A stretch of 64,000 nucleotides of DNA from Bin80 sp965207565 (GTDB lineage: Bacteria > Bacteroidota > Rhodothermia > Rhodothermales > Bin80). A program made the translations under genes and the position numbers. The stretch spans positions 124,001 through 188,000 of the forward strand of contig CBDBMQ010000024.1 of assembly GCA_965207565.1 (NCBI GenBank). The letters run 5' to 3'. The notes beneath the pieces were generated by a model. It had not been told where the DNA came from and did not search any database. It worked only from the letters and a program-made list of their open reading frames with translations. Below, one piece after another: positions 36,912-45,501 of the stretch (position 1 is the stretch's first letter; each line of letters opens with the position of its first letter).

Positions 36912-38123
36912 ATGAAACGTGTCGCATTTCTTTTAGGAGCAGGGGCTTCCATTCCTGCAGGATATGGTTCCACTAAGTGCCTGACAAAGAAAATTCTGAC
37001 TTCTGAGAACTATTATCAGAAGACAGCAGATCGAAAATTCTATCCTCTTGATGATGATGAGCGCCCAGTAACAGATTACACAACACCTGTTGTGCGCCGC
37101 ATCATTGACTGGCTATTCAAGCGAACAAAGGAATACTTCCAAGATCGTGGGGAGCCCAAGGAACCTAATTACGAAGACATTTACTATCTGGCCTCACAGT
37201 TGAGGGACGATGCCACTGAGTTACAAAATCCGGCGTTACTGCCGCTAATTTGCAAACTAAAATGTGATATGACCTTATGGCAGGAATACAGGGAGTACTG
37301 TCGTCCAGAGAGTGTCCTTGATCCATACGGATTGAATTTCAACAAGTTGTGCAGCGAAACGTGCCACTACATTGAAGATATTGTTACCGATCTATTGAAT
37401 CATAACGGAAAATGTTGCACCAAGCATCTTGAAATCATCAAGACCATCCACGAGGTAAATGGTTTGGAGTTGAGAGGTATCGCTACATTGACACATGATA
37501 CGCATGTTGAAAGGAACTTGAGGAGCGCAGGTATCAAGCTTACCGATGGCTTCAGTCCCCCTATCCCTGGTGATACCCTGCGGATCTGGAAGAATCAATT
37601 CTCTTCATGTGACGGTATCCCGTTTGTTAAGCTCCATGGGTCCGTCAATTGGACTCGCTTTGATTTACCGGAACCGAGCAAATACGAAAAGCTTCCCCAA
37701 TCTGAAATCGGAGTTCTTGAACCTTCTTACTTGAAAAAATCTGTATACCTCCATAGCGGAAGTGTAAATCCTCGTCCTTTTCTGTTGATCGGTACGTTCA
37801 ATAAGCCGGTCCAGTACAATTGGGGATTGATGTTAGACATTCACTATAGATTTCGCAAGATTCTGGAAAGTTCGGAGACGCTGGTCGTATGCGGCTACAG
37901 CTTTGGTGATAAAGCCATAAATACTCAACTGATCTTTTGGTGTAACGCAGAGCGGTCACGATCGCTTGTGGTGATTGATCCTCGTAATCGACTGGATGTC
38001 ATCAACTCCGCGCGGTACGCCGTACGCGAACTTCTTAGTGACGGGGGAACGGCCCGTTTCATCACTAAGCAGATGGAGGAGGTTGAGCCGCGTGAATTGC
38101 TTGAAGTGTTAGTTTCCCGGTAA
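36912..38123 (+). CDS. SIR2-like domain protein, putative defence NADase
   Basis: 403 residues. The N-terminus LLGAGASIPAG (8-18) is the NAD-binding start of SIR2-like domains. ATLTHDTHVE (about 191-200) occupies the position of the usual T-N-Y-D motif. KLHGSVNW (about 240) and VVCGYSFGD (about 325) are the later SIR2-family motifs. There is no zinc finger, as is common for bacterial defence SIR2 proteins, which degrade NAD rather than deacetylate. No effector or sensor domain is fused, so a partner is likely; the 614-aa protein upstream (33462-35306) is the candidate. Cytosolic. Confidence 0.82.
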   Translation: MKRVAFLLGAGASIPAGYGSTKCLTKKILTSENYYQKTADRKFYPLDDDERPVTDYTTPVVRRIIDWLFKRTKEYFQDRGEPKEPNYEDIYYLASQLRDDATELQNPALLPLICKLKCDMTLWQEYREYCRPESVLDPYGLNFNKLCSETCHYIEDIVTDLLNHNGKCCTKHLEIIKTIHEVNGLELRGIATLTHDTHVERNLRSAGIKLTDGFSPPIPGDTLRIWKNQFSSCDGIPFVKLHGSVNWTRFDLPEPSKYEKLPQSEIGVLEPSYLKKSVYLHSGSVNPRPFLLIGTFNKPVQYNWGLMLDIHYRFRKILESSETLVVCGYSFGDKAINTQLIFWCNAERSRSLVVIDPRNRLDVINSARYAVRELLSDGGTARFITKQMEEVEPRELLEVLVSR

Positions 38124-38283
38124 GGTGGCGTTAATGCTGGAATTTGAGATCCCGTCGTCTAGAGCTGATTTTCCATCCCTATTAGGCATATGTCAGTGGC
38201 CTTGGACACACTGGATAAACAAGTACTTTATTCACGGGGAGATATCCCAAAAATACCGGTTTGCAGGTATCCCAGTTGGGAAT
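38124..38283. other. Spacer between SIR2-like gene and group II intron
   Basis: 160 bp. No ORF and no clear terminator. Confidence 0.4.
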
Positions 38284-40163
38284 GTAGAGTCAAGGGGCCG
38301 GCGCGTTACTCTTAGGGTCCTGTGGCAATTCCATCGCTTTCGCTTTGGCCCTCAGTCAGGCTCCCGTCAGTCGTTTCCGGCCCCCTGCTCGTCAAACCGG
38401 ACGTGCGGTTTTCCCGCATCCGAGAATCGCACATATCTCCCGATCCGTGTCTTATGCTTCCGGCAAAACCACTGTCGCAGCCGCTTGTTTGTGTGCATGT
38501 TGATCGCCTGATATGCGGGTGATACTTGGCCCAAAGTAAAGTAGTTCGCCCAACCGGATACCATCCAGTTCAGCCTCTGAACCATTTCCTCTGCGTCCAA
38601 GAACCCGTATTTCCGACTCGTTTGCTCACTGATCTTACGGCAGATACTTTGGACACTTGACGTACTTGGACGGGTACCAATATAGCACCCTTGTCCGTTC
38701 GGTCGGTAGTTCCAACCGATGCGGTATCCGAGAAATTCAAACGGTTCCTCGGGGCATCGTAAGCATCGCGTCTTTTGGGTATTGAGTTTGAGCTTTAGCT
38801 TTTCCATCAGAACTTGTGCTACCGCCTTCATTTCTGTCGCCGGTACACGTCCCAAAATACAGAAATCATCTGCATAGCAGACGATCTGTGCGTCAAAGCG
38901 TTCCGCATATCCCAAACGTTTCCACCCCAGAATAAAACGGCGCATATACAGATTACTTAACAACGGCGAAACTGGACTGCCTTGCGGCGTCCCTTTTCGT
39001 TCTCTGCGGGCTCGATTTGTGCGGCGTTTGCCACCTTTGTCGTCCTCTTCTACTACGGGCATGACCAGCCATGACTTGATCAATCCAAGCACGCGTCCAT
39101 CACTCACGCGACGGGCAATGCTCTTCATTAATTCCGCATGGGGAATCTCCCCGAAGTAGTTGGATAGGTCCGCATCAACCACTTCGTTGTGCCCCCTGCT
39201 TAGTAGTCTGTGGATGCGATTCACCGCATCCTACGCGCTTCGTCCTGGTCGGTACCCATATTGCTCCGGTTGCAGGTCCGCCTCAAATATCGGCGATAAT
39301 ACCAACATCGCCGATGTCTGAGCAACCCGATCTCGTAAGCATGGGATACCTAATGGTCGAAACTTACCCCGTGCTTTCTTGGGAATCAGCACCTGCCGAA
39401 CCGCTTTCGGTTGATAAGTGCCGTCCCGTAGTTCCTGCGACAGTTCCCGCAGCCAGCTCTCCACGCCCCTTGCCTCAATGTCCGCAATCGTCTCCTCGTC
39501 CACTCCGGCCGATCCACCATTGCGGCGGACCAGACGCCAGGCTTCCCGTAAGAAGTCCATGCGATACACCTTGTCCATCAGTGCGTGAAAGCGCCGCTGT
39601 GGTCCTTCCTTCGCTTGCTCATGCAGTATGGTCTGGAGTCCCTGAACCTTTTCAGATCCTGTTAGACCGTTGTCAGTAATCATGTCCCTTCATCCTTGTC
39701 CATACTACTTAACCTAGGGCCCCTTCCCTCCACAGGCGTTACCCCGCTTCTGCGGTACTACGGCCCCATCCGTCACCCTGACGGCCCGACCTGCTCCTTA
39801 CGGAGCTTCGGTTGCCGTGTGCATTGGCACCGACAGGGCTTCCCGTGTTGCTACTTTCCTGATCTTCCATGCGTGCCAGCGCCATTACCCCGGTGAGCCG
39901 CCTTGGTGCTCGCTTCCCAAGACGTGCCAGTCTTCCCCATATCACCGGAAGGTCAACACTCACATTGCCCGTTTCGAGGCCTGATCGGCGTTCACTGCAC
40001 GTTCCGGTCCACATGGTCGCTAAGCTACTCGCATAGCCCGTTAACCTTAATGCTTCATATCATGTCGTTACCTCCATCATACGCTAAGGCCGCTACCAAC
40101 CGGAGCGACAGGTGTTGGGCGGGGGTCGCACCCGCCACAGGAAAGCGCCTTTCCACGGCGCAC
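38284..40163 (-). mobile_element. Group II intron with reverse transcriptase gene (defective)
   Basis: On the minus strand the intron begins GTGCGCCGTGGAAAGGCGC at 40163 and ends TGACTCTAC at 38284. It shares both ends and much of domain I with the ORF-less intron at 17627-18241. The reverse transcriptase is interrupted by an amber codon. The domain V-like hairpin at about 38394-38425 reads CTCGGATGCGG, loop GAAAA, CCGCACGTCCGG. The AGC triad expected at its base is not visible (TTCTC instead), and the hairpin overlaps the end of the reading frame. It is inserted about 130 bp after the stop of the DUF4435 gene, near a short hairpin (AGCAGGACTATTCCGGCT on the minus strand). Confidence 0.82.
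38367..39683 (-). pseudogene. Group II intron reverse transcriptase/maturase with an amber stop
   Basis: From ATG 39683 the frame reads to a TAG at 39231-39233 (GYRPGRSA stop DAVNRIHRLL) and continues in the same frame to 38367, about 438 codons in total. Related proteins have Gln or His at the stop position, so a single CAG to TAG change explains it. Reverse transcriptase motifs are present: RPLGIPCLRDRV, GYRPGRSA, DADLSNYFGEIPH, GTPQGSPVSPLLSNLYM and the catalytic CYADDF. The maturase/thumb part includes LNWMVSGWANYF. No endonuclease domain. The C-terminus runs into the domain V-like hairpin, indicating a 3' truncation of the gene. Confidence 0.85.
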
Positions 40164-40293
40164 AGTGAACTCATGCTAATGTAGCTTAACCAGCCGGAAT
40201 AGTCCTGCTACAAAATCTCTACATCCCTTTCTTGAGTTCTCCATTCATTCTCCAAGGATTATTCTTTGCATTTTCAACCGAGCTACAAAGAAC

Positions 40294-41145
40294 TTATTCC
40301 GGTTTCAATACTCGAAAATTTGGATTCCTTGCTTCCCAATCGTATAGGTCTCGGCTGAGCTTCGAATTTTTCATGTCGTCACGATGAAATGACAGTCGCA
40401 GACCACTCTTAATTTTCTCGGTACTTACATCTATTGCTCTGTTTGTTCCTATCACACCTCTCAAACCAAATGCCAAGACTTCTACCATGTCTTTTCCATA
40501 GCATATCAGCCAATTGTTGTCTAATGATCGGCGAATGGATTCAAGTTCCTTCACAATGTTTGCTCTGGATAGTTCAGGGCACCAAGAGTGATTGTGATTG
40601 AGTACCTCCTGAATAAAGCTATCAATATCAATTTCGAGCAATTCTCTACCTATAAATTTTTTGTACCTGATCCCTTGCAGTTTGAGATTCAATCTGTTAC
40701 GATACGAGTAAAGGCGTAGACATCCAATCCAGACAACTGATGTTACAAGTGTTTCCCGAATCTCCTTGCCAAATGTGGTGATTTTCTCCACACTTCCCCA
40801 TTCTGATAGCACACGATCAAGTGCAGAGGAACGAATCAATAATGCCTCTAGATCTACGGTTTCAAGTACAATAAGGTTATTATTGGATGAGTGATTCCCC
40901 TCAATATGATCCAAGTCAGCATCTACGACACCAATGATACCGGGAAAGGATTCGGTTTCCAGTATTGAAACCACCTCAATAACATGCTCTTTCCCGTTTG
41001 CTACTGTAACCCTACAGTCGTTGTAATTCACAAACTGCTCGAAGAATAGCCGATCATCCCGTCCCTCAACGACCACAAAACATCCCTCGTGAGATTGACG
41101 CTTCAATCGAATCTCGTTAGCTTTAACGATCGGTGTGCGACACAT
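40294..41145 (-). CDS. ariB: DUF4435 TOPRIM-type nuclease, AriB-like (PARIS copy 1)
   Basis: 283 residues, starting 9 bp after the ATPase stop. VVEGRDDRLFF (Glu27) and GVVDADLDHI (Asp75, Asp77, Asp79) are the metal-binding motifs of the TOPRIM fold in DUF4435 proteins. In PARIS systems the DUF4435 protein is the toxic effector held and released by the AAA ATPase AriA when an anti-restriction protein is sensed. Gene order (ATPase first) and size agree with PARIS. It is clearly homologous over its whole length to the copy at 61669-62523 (for example identical WIGCLRLYS and NLICYGKDMV-like blocks). A group II intron is inserted just downstream. Confidence 0.78.
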   Translation of the reverse strand: MCRTPIVKANEIRLKRQSHEGCFVVVEGRDDRLFFEQFVNYNDCRVTVANGKEHVIEVVSILETESFPGIIGVVDADLDHIEGNHSSNNNLIVLETVDLEALLIRSSALDRVLSEWGSVEKITTFGKEIRETLVTSVVWIGCLRLYSYRNRLNLKLQGIRYKKFIGRELLEIDIDSFIQEVLNHNHSWCPELSRANIVKELESIRRSLDNNWLICYGKDMVEVLAFGLRGVIGTNRAIDVSTEKIKSGLRLSFHRDDMKNSKLSRDLYDWEARNPNFRVLKPE

Positions 41146-41154
41146 TAGCTCAAC

Positions 41155-42477
41155 TCAATCAAGCAACTCAACGACAAGGGGCCATTTGCCTCCAATAATC
41201 TCGGGGGAATGCGTGGCTACAATTGCTCGGAAGTTGGAGAGTTGTGCTGTCTTTGCAAGATCTTCTAGCCATTGTTCTTGCCAGTCAACATGCAACGAAA
41301 GTTCTGGCTCATCAATGAGAATAAGAGAGTTGCTGGAAGCACGAAACAACAACTCATAAAATATAACGAGTTCGTGTTGTTCCCCTGAGGAGAGCATTTC
41401 TAAGTCTAGGTCGGTGTCGCCATTTTTGCTGACACGCAATCCTTTGTCGCTAACCGACACCTGTTTATGGCTGAATCGAGAATTAACGATTCTCTTGAAA
41501 GCACTTACCTTTCCGTAAAGATCATCAAAGATTGCAAGCTTTTTTTTTGTATCTCGTGCGTAGACCGCAAGTACATTTTGCTTTGATTCGTCCACATTAC
41601 TCAGGTCGGGAACCGCAAGTCCACCTTGCTCCCCTACTAGAAGACCTGCCTCCTCTAGCTGCAAGCGCTTTTGTTCAATTTCATCAAGGTCTCTACGTAA
41701 CGTTTCAACCAAATCACTGGAAAGTTCGGGGTCGGTGACCAAGCGATAAGGAAAGGTACGGTCAAGCGACTCAGACAGTTCCCCGTACTGGGCCATTGAC
41801 TGCCGTATTCGATCAGCTAGCTGCCGGGAATAGTGACTCACAGTACGTGTAGTGCTCGCGGCATGGCGATACCTCCGGCGACGATGAGAAATGCGGATGA
41901 GGCGTTCAGTATCAATGAATCGTACATTTATAGGGCGTATTATATTTTGAAGCCATTCGGGGGGCGAAATTGACTCGCGTAGACGCTGAGGTAGGAGCTT
42001 GCTAGGATAAGTCGTGATTACATCATGCAGATCCAGTTCCTCCCCCGTTTCTGAATTAATCCATTGTTGGCGGCCTACTTGATCAAGTGTCGGTATGACG
42101 TCTTCGATAGTAGATATCGGAATTCTAAGATCTGCTCGGCCAATCAAAGCTCCGCGTAGGTGAAAGGGCTTGTCCGCGCCATCGTGATGGAAAGTTAAAG
42201 TCGGCGACAACTGTTCTTGATCATCATGGTGGTCGTCCAAGAGTCTTCGCACAACTAACTGCGTATCGTCATCAAAAGAAACACTAAATTCTCGAAACGG
42301 CACTTCAAAAAGTCGGCTGATTGGTTGATTAAACATCACGTCAAGGAGCTTCAAAATTGTGGTCTTACCAGAGCCGTTTGGACCAGTGACGATCATGATG
42401 CGTTCGTTGGCAACAAACTTAAGGTCATAATTGAAGGCGTCAAACAGATCCTTAACACAGATACGATCGATGTTCAT
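41155..42477 (-). CDS. ariA: AAA/ABC-type ATPase, AriA-like (PARIS copy 1)
   Basis: 440 residues from ATG 42477, with AGGAGAAG 6-7 nt upstream on the minus strand as a good ribosome-binding site. Walker A GPNGSGKT (32-39), ABC signature LSSGEQHE (about 362), Walker B LILIDEPELS (about 385) and the H-loop ATHSPEII (about 421) define an AAA_15/AAA_21 (OLD-like) ATPase. A coiled-coil insertion lies in the middle. It forms an operon with the DUF4435 gene. In PARIS the AriA ATPase assembles a scaffold that keeps AriB inactive. The region upstream has been split by an IS at 42546. Confidence 0.8.
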   Translation of the reverse strand: MNIDRICVKDLFDAFNYDLKFVANERIMIVTGPNGSGKTTILKLLDVMFNQPISRLFEVPFREFSVSFDDDTQLVVRRLLDDHHDDQEQLSPTLTFHHDGADKPFHLRGALIGRADLRIPISTIEDVIPTLDQVGRQQWINSETGEELDLHDVITTYPSKLLPQRLRESISPPEWLQNIIRPINVRFIDTERLIRISHRRRRYRHAASTTRTVSHYSRQLADRIRQSMAQYGELSESLDRTFPYRLVTDPELSSDLVETLRRDLDEIEQKRLQLEEAGLLVGEQGGLAVPDLSNVDESKQNVLAVYARDTKKKLAIFDDLYGKVSAFKRIVNSRFSHKQVSVSDKGLRVSKNGDTDLDLEMLSSGEQHELVIFYELLFRASSNSLILIDEPELSLHVDWQEQWLEDLAKTAQLSNFRAIVATHSPEIIGGKWPLVVELLD

Positions 42478-42545
42478 GATAAACTTCTCCTATCATAATG
42501 CCTAATGCGATGAGACAGACTGAGGAATCGGAGAATCACATCCTC

Positions 42546-44642
42546 TAGCCTGAATTCCCAAACCGGAGTAGATCATGACACTGCGAGTCCACGAAGTTAT
42601 CATATTCGGGGTTTTTTTCACTATTTCTTGACTTATCGTCATTTATTATGTGATTGTAATTTATATAATCACTTTTCCTCTACGTACTTCCCTCTGGCCC
42701 CTCTCTTCCTCTAAACAGTGATTTGTTTGGGAATTCCGTCCATCTATCCTGTTCTAACCCCCATTCTGTCCCGTATTTCCGTTCCATTTGCATTTGGTGA
42801 AAAATGTTTGTAGTTTAGTGATCATAATCATCATTAGGATGTTATAATATGACTGACCTCGCCAACCACTTCCTCAAACCCAAAAACAAAACACACAGAC
42901 GCTACGAAGTCCTGCGCGCCGCCTTCGTTGAACGACTGCCACTGAGAACCATCGCCGAACGCTTCGGATATTCCTACGGGACAGTCCGTAATCTCTGCTC
43001 CGAGTTCCAGAAACAGCCCGATCTGGACTTCTTTCTGCCTCACCTACGCCGGGGAGCGCCACCTCGTACCGAGACGCCGCCTTCCCAGGATATACGCCTT
43101 CAGCGCAACCAACGTATCCGAGAACTGCGCAAAGAGAGGAACCTCTCGGTCCGGGAGATCTGTGCGATTCTCCACCGGGAAGGCCTGGGGGCCAGTATGT
43201 CCACCGTTGGGCGCGTCTTGCGCGAGGCGGGCTTTACAAAACTACGTCGGCGTACCGCGATTGCGCAATTGGATTCGGTGAACATCCACCGTGCGGCCAC
43301 AGCGGATGTTCGGAATCTGGACCTGAAGCCCCATCGTTTTCGGACGGACTTCGGAGGACTCTTTCTCTTTATGCACGATCTGGCCCGCATGGATCTGGAC
43401 GGGTTACTCCAGAGTTGTGCCATGCCCGGCAGTATCATGATTCCTGCTGGCTGTGCGGTACGGGCGCTGTTGGCCCTCAAGCTCTGGGGAGTGCGGCGGA
43501 CCTCGCGAGGGATGGTGGATATTCTGGATCCGGGACTGGCCCTCTTTGCCGGCCTGAATGCCATGCCCAAGCGCAGTACGCTCACCGAGTATTCCTGTCG
43601 AGTCCATCCCGCGCAGATCCGCCGTCTCATCAACGCCTGGCACCCGGCCGTGCGGGCACTCGACGAGTCGTTGGGGGGCAATGGGACCTCCTTTGACCTG
43701 GACTTCCATACCATCCCCTACCATGGAGAGGATGCCCTGATTGAAAAACATTTCGTCTCCAAGCGTAGTCGCAGTCAGAAAGGGATCCTCTCGCTTGTGG
43801 TACGCGATGCCGATGCACAGATTCGCAAAACAAATCGGCACGATTCGCTCCCGCAGTTTCTCCAATTCTGGCGCGAACAGACCGGTGCCTATCCCCGGGA
43901 AGTGGTCTTTAACAGTACCTTTACCACCTACGCGCACTTGCAAAAGCTGACCGACCTCGGGATTGACTTCCTGACTCTCAGAAGACGGTCCCGCAACATG
44001 GTCAAGGCTCTGAATGAGGTGCCGTCAGACCAGTGGCAACGCATCCGGCTCACCAATGTCGGACGTACGTTCCGTACCCCCCGCATCTTGGAAAAAAAAG
44101 TCCGCGTCCGAGGCTACAAGTCTGAATTACGACAGATCGCCATCCTGGACCTCGGATATGACAAGCCAACGCTGCTGATCACCAATCAGATGGACGAACA
44201 TGCCGGCCAATTGATTGACCGATACGCACGGCGCATGATCATCGAAAACACCCTGGCCGATGCCATTGACTTCTTTCACATGGATGCGCTTAGCTCTGCT
44301 GTCCCCCTCAAAATTGAAATGGATCTCCAGCTCACACTCATGGCCAGTACACTCTACCGAGTCCTGGCCCAACGGGTCGGGCGGGGTATGGAAACCGCCA
44401 AGCCCCGCACACTCTTCGAAAAACTCGTGCGAAATCAAGCCACCATCCAGATCCGATCCAAAGACATCCTCGTCTCCCTCTCCCGACGCGCCAACAACCC
44501 CTACCTCCTGGCTGCAGGGTACAGAGATGCAGAAGTCCAGATCCCTTGGCTGGACAATCGGAAACTGCGCATCATCATCCCCTAGAATACCCCCCATTGT
44601 CATATCTTAATTCCCCCATATGCCGGTTGGGAATTCAAGCTA
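42546..44642 (+). mobile_element. Insertion sequence (2.1 kb) inserted upstream of PARIS copy 1
   Basis: Left end TAGCCTGAATTCCCAAACCG (from 42546). Right end, read inward from 44642, TAGCTTGAATTCCCAACCGG. It encloses one intact 578-residue transposase and a 300-bp AT-rich leader containing the inverted repeat GTGATT/AATCAC near 42649-42671. The leader may hold the transposase promoter. Removing the element would bring the conserved motif at 44673-44686 to about 100 bp from the ariA-like start, matching copy 2. No target duplication was found. Confidence 0.82.
42849..44585 (+). CDS. DDE-type transposase, family not assigned
   Basis: 578 residues from ATG 42849. Two N-terminal helix-turn-helix segments are visible: LPLRTIAERFGYSYGTVRNL (about 34-53) and LSVREICAILHREG... 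with STVGRVLREAGF (about 98-128). The central part has SFDLDFHTIPYHG (first Asp candidate), and later FNSTFTTYAHLQKL and RRMIIENTLADAIDFFHMDA, which provides Glu and Asp candidates. It resembles large IS1634/IS4-like DDE enzymes but I do not recognise a specific family. It fills the IS at 42546-44642 and appears intact. Confidence 0.75.
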   Translation: MTDLANHFLKPKNKTHRRYEVLRAAFVERLPLRTIAERFGYSYGTVRNLCSEFQKQPDLDFFLPHLRRGAPPRTETPPSQDIRLQRNQRIRELRKERNLSVREICAILHREGLGASMSTVGRVLREAGFTKLRRRTAIAQLDSVNIHRAATADVRNLDLKPHRFRTDFGGLFLFMHDLARMDLDGLLQSCAMPGSIMIPAGCAVRALLALKLWGVRRTSRGMVDILDPGLALFAGLNAMPKRSTLTEYSCRVHPAQIRRLINAWHPAVRALDESLGGNGTSFDLDFHTIPYHGEDALIEKHFVSKRSRSQKGILSLVVRDADAQIRKTNRHDSLPQFLQFWREQTGAYPREVVFNSTFTTYAHLQKLTDLGIDFLTLRRRSRNMVKALNEVPSDQWQRIRLTNVGRTFRTPRILEKKVRVRGYKSELRQIAILDLGYDKPTLLITNQMDEHAGQLIDRYARRMIIENTLADAIDFFHMDALSSAVPLKIEMDLQLTLMASTLYRVLAQRVGRGMETAKPRTLFEKLVRNQATIQIRSKDILVSLSRRANNPYLLAAGYRDAEVQIPWLDNRKLRIIIP

Positions 44643-44672
44643 GAATTAACCAGTCGGCGAACAAGGGCAGGC

Positions 44673-44686
44673 GCCAAAGGTTTCAA
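44673..44686 (-). promoter_or_regulatory. Upstream motif shared by the two PARIS-like loci (copy 1, displaced)
   Basis: GCCAAAGGTTTCAA is identical to 63962-63975 upstream of PARIS copy 2, with similar bases just before it (CAGGCGCC versus CAGGTGCC). Minus-strand reading gives TTGAAACCTTTGGC. With the IS at 42546-44642 removed it lies about 100 bp from the ariA-like start, versus about 105 bp at copy 2. Promoter or operator function is inferred. Confidence 0.6.
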
Positions 44687-44856
44687 ACGAATATTTTTCA
44701 ATCTTCCAATCGTTCCCTAATCGTACGCTGTGACGCATCACTGCATCAAGAGCTGATTCCAACGATACCTCTGTGGTTGGTGGGCCCAAGAATTTAATTC
44801 CTCTACACGAATTGCAGTCGAACCCTCCCTCTGCAGTTCACAGACCTCAAAATGTT

Positions 44857-44892
44857 GGGTCTTCCCCTTTTTTTGAGTGGGTTTGGAGTCAG
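44857..44892. repeat. Orphan ISL3-type terminal repeat
   Basis: GGGTCTTCCCCTTTTTTTGA followed by GTGGGTTTGGAGTCAG matches the right end of the complete ISL3-type element (36769-36793 and its inner continuation). No linked ISL3 transposase remains here. Confidence 0.65.
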
Positions 44893-45049
44893 AATATAAG
44901 ATCAACGACAAGTTGTGGCGCTGTTGCGGGCTTGGGGTTCGTCAACGCAGCAGTGCAGGCAAGCCATTGGCGTACAAACGTCTGGACCGTTCAGGATCGG
45001 GAATCCTGAAAGCCATCAGTGTTGGGCATCCGCCATGCGAACGGCACAA

Positions 45050-45226
45050 CCGAATGAGGTATCCTTGTTTTATGATGCCTCCCTGCGCCGCACCGGGGAC
45101 CCGGTGCATGCACGGTTGAATACCCAGCGCAAAATACTCAAGGTGCTCTGGACCATCTGGAAAAAAGATGTAGCCTACAATTCAAAACGTTTTTATTCAC
45201 CACCTGCGTCCGCGGTGACCATGTAG
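45050..45226 (+). pseudogene. C-terminal remnant of an IS110-type transposase
   Basis: The frame reads LFYDASLRRTGDPVHARLNT, QRKILKVLWTIWKKDVAYNS and ends at a TAG at 45224-45226. The spacing of Tyr-Asp, Arg-x-x-Gly and the final Leu-Trp-x-Leu/Ile-Trp-Lys is that of IS110/IS116/IS1111 C-termini. The N-terminal catalytic region is missing. Confidence 0.5.
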
Positions 45227-45300
45227 ATATTGGCCACACCATTGTGCCATGTAAGGGTTGCCTGCGGATCTGAGTACAAGGCAGAGTTAGCCTGGCGCAC

Positions 45301-45322
45301 GGCAATTTGAATCTCAATATCC
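45301..45322. repeat. Left 22-bp inverted repeat of the RM-like cassette
   Basis: Begins GGCAATTTGAATCTCAATAT. Its exact reverse complement lies at 48987-49008 (22 of 22 bases). The pair encloses the ParB-like, nuclease-like and methyltransferase genes. A 16-bp group II intron 5' end-like sequence abuts it outside. Confidence 0.8.
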
Positions 45323-45501
45323 AGGATCCAGCTGCCCCCCACCCTGCCAATCATTCCCAATCCCGAAACCACCTAACACTCCAGAACACCTTGTATGGAC
45401 ATTTTTCTGTGATCTGGTGTTATATTTGGGCAAACTGGTTGCAGTTTGTTCATAATAACAGATTGGTGGTATACCCGCTCTAATCGATTCACCAGACAAA
45501 A

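Larger units (their letters stand above)
44643..45501. other. IS debris between the IS and the RM-like cassette
   Basis: Contains, in order: the displaced upstream motif of PARIS copy 1 (44673-44686), an orphan ISL3-type end (44857-44892), the tail of an IS110-type transposase (about 45050-45226), and the left 22-bp inverted repeat of the RM-like cassette (45301-45322). The 16 bp just outside that repeat (45285-45300) equal the 5' end of the group II intron at 50716, read on the minus strand (GTGCGCCAGGCTAACT). No intact gene. The promoter of the ParB-like gene should lie in 45330-45500. Confidence 0.55.

Noticed and set aside
43100..43943. Long minus-strand ORFs within the transposase at 42849-44585
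   Set aside because: They are in the antisense of an intact transposase and have no start signals or family features.
45199..45345. Minus-strand reading ending in TADAGGE followed by TAA as a gene tail
   Set aside because: The frame is short, lacks a start, and overlaps both the intron-like 16-mer and the 22-bp repeat, so no gene can be supported.
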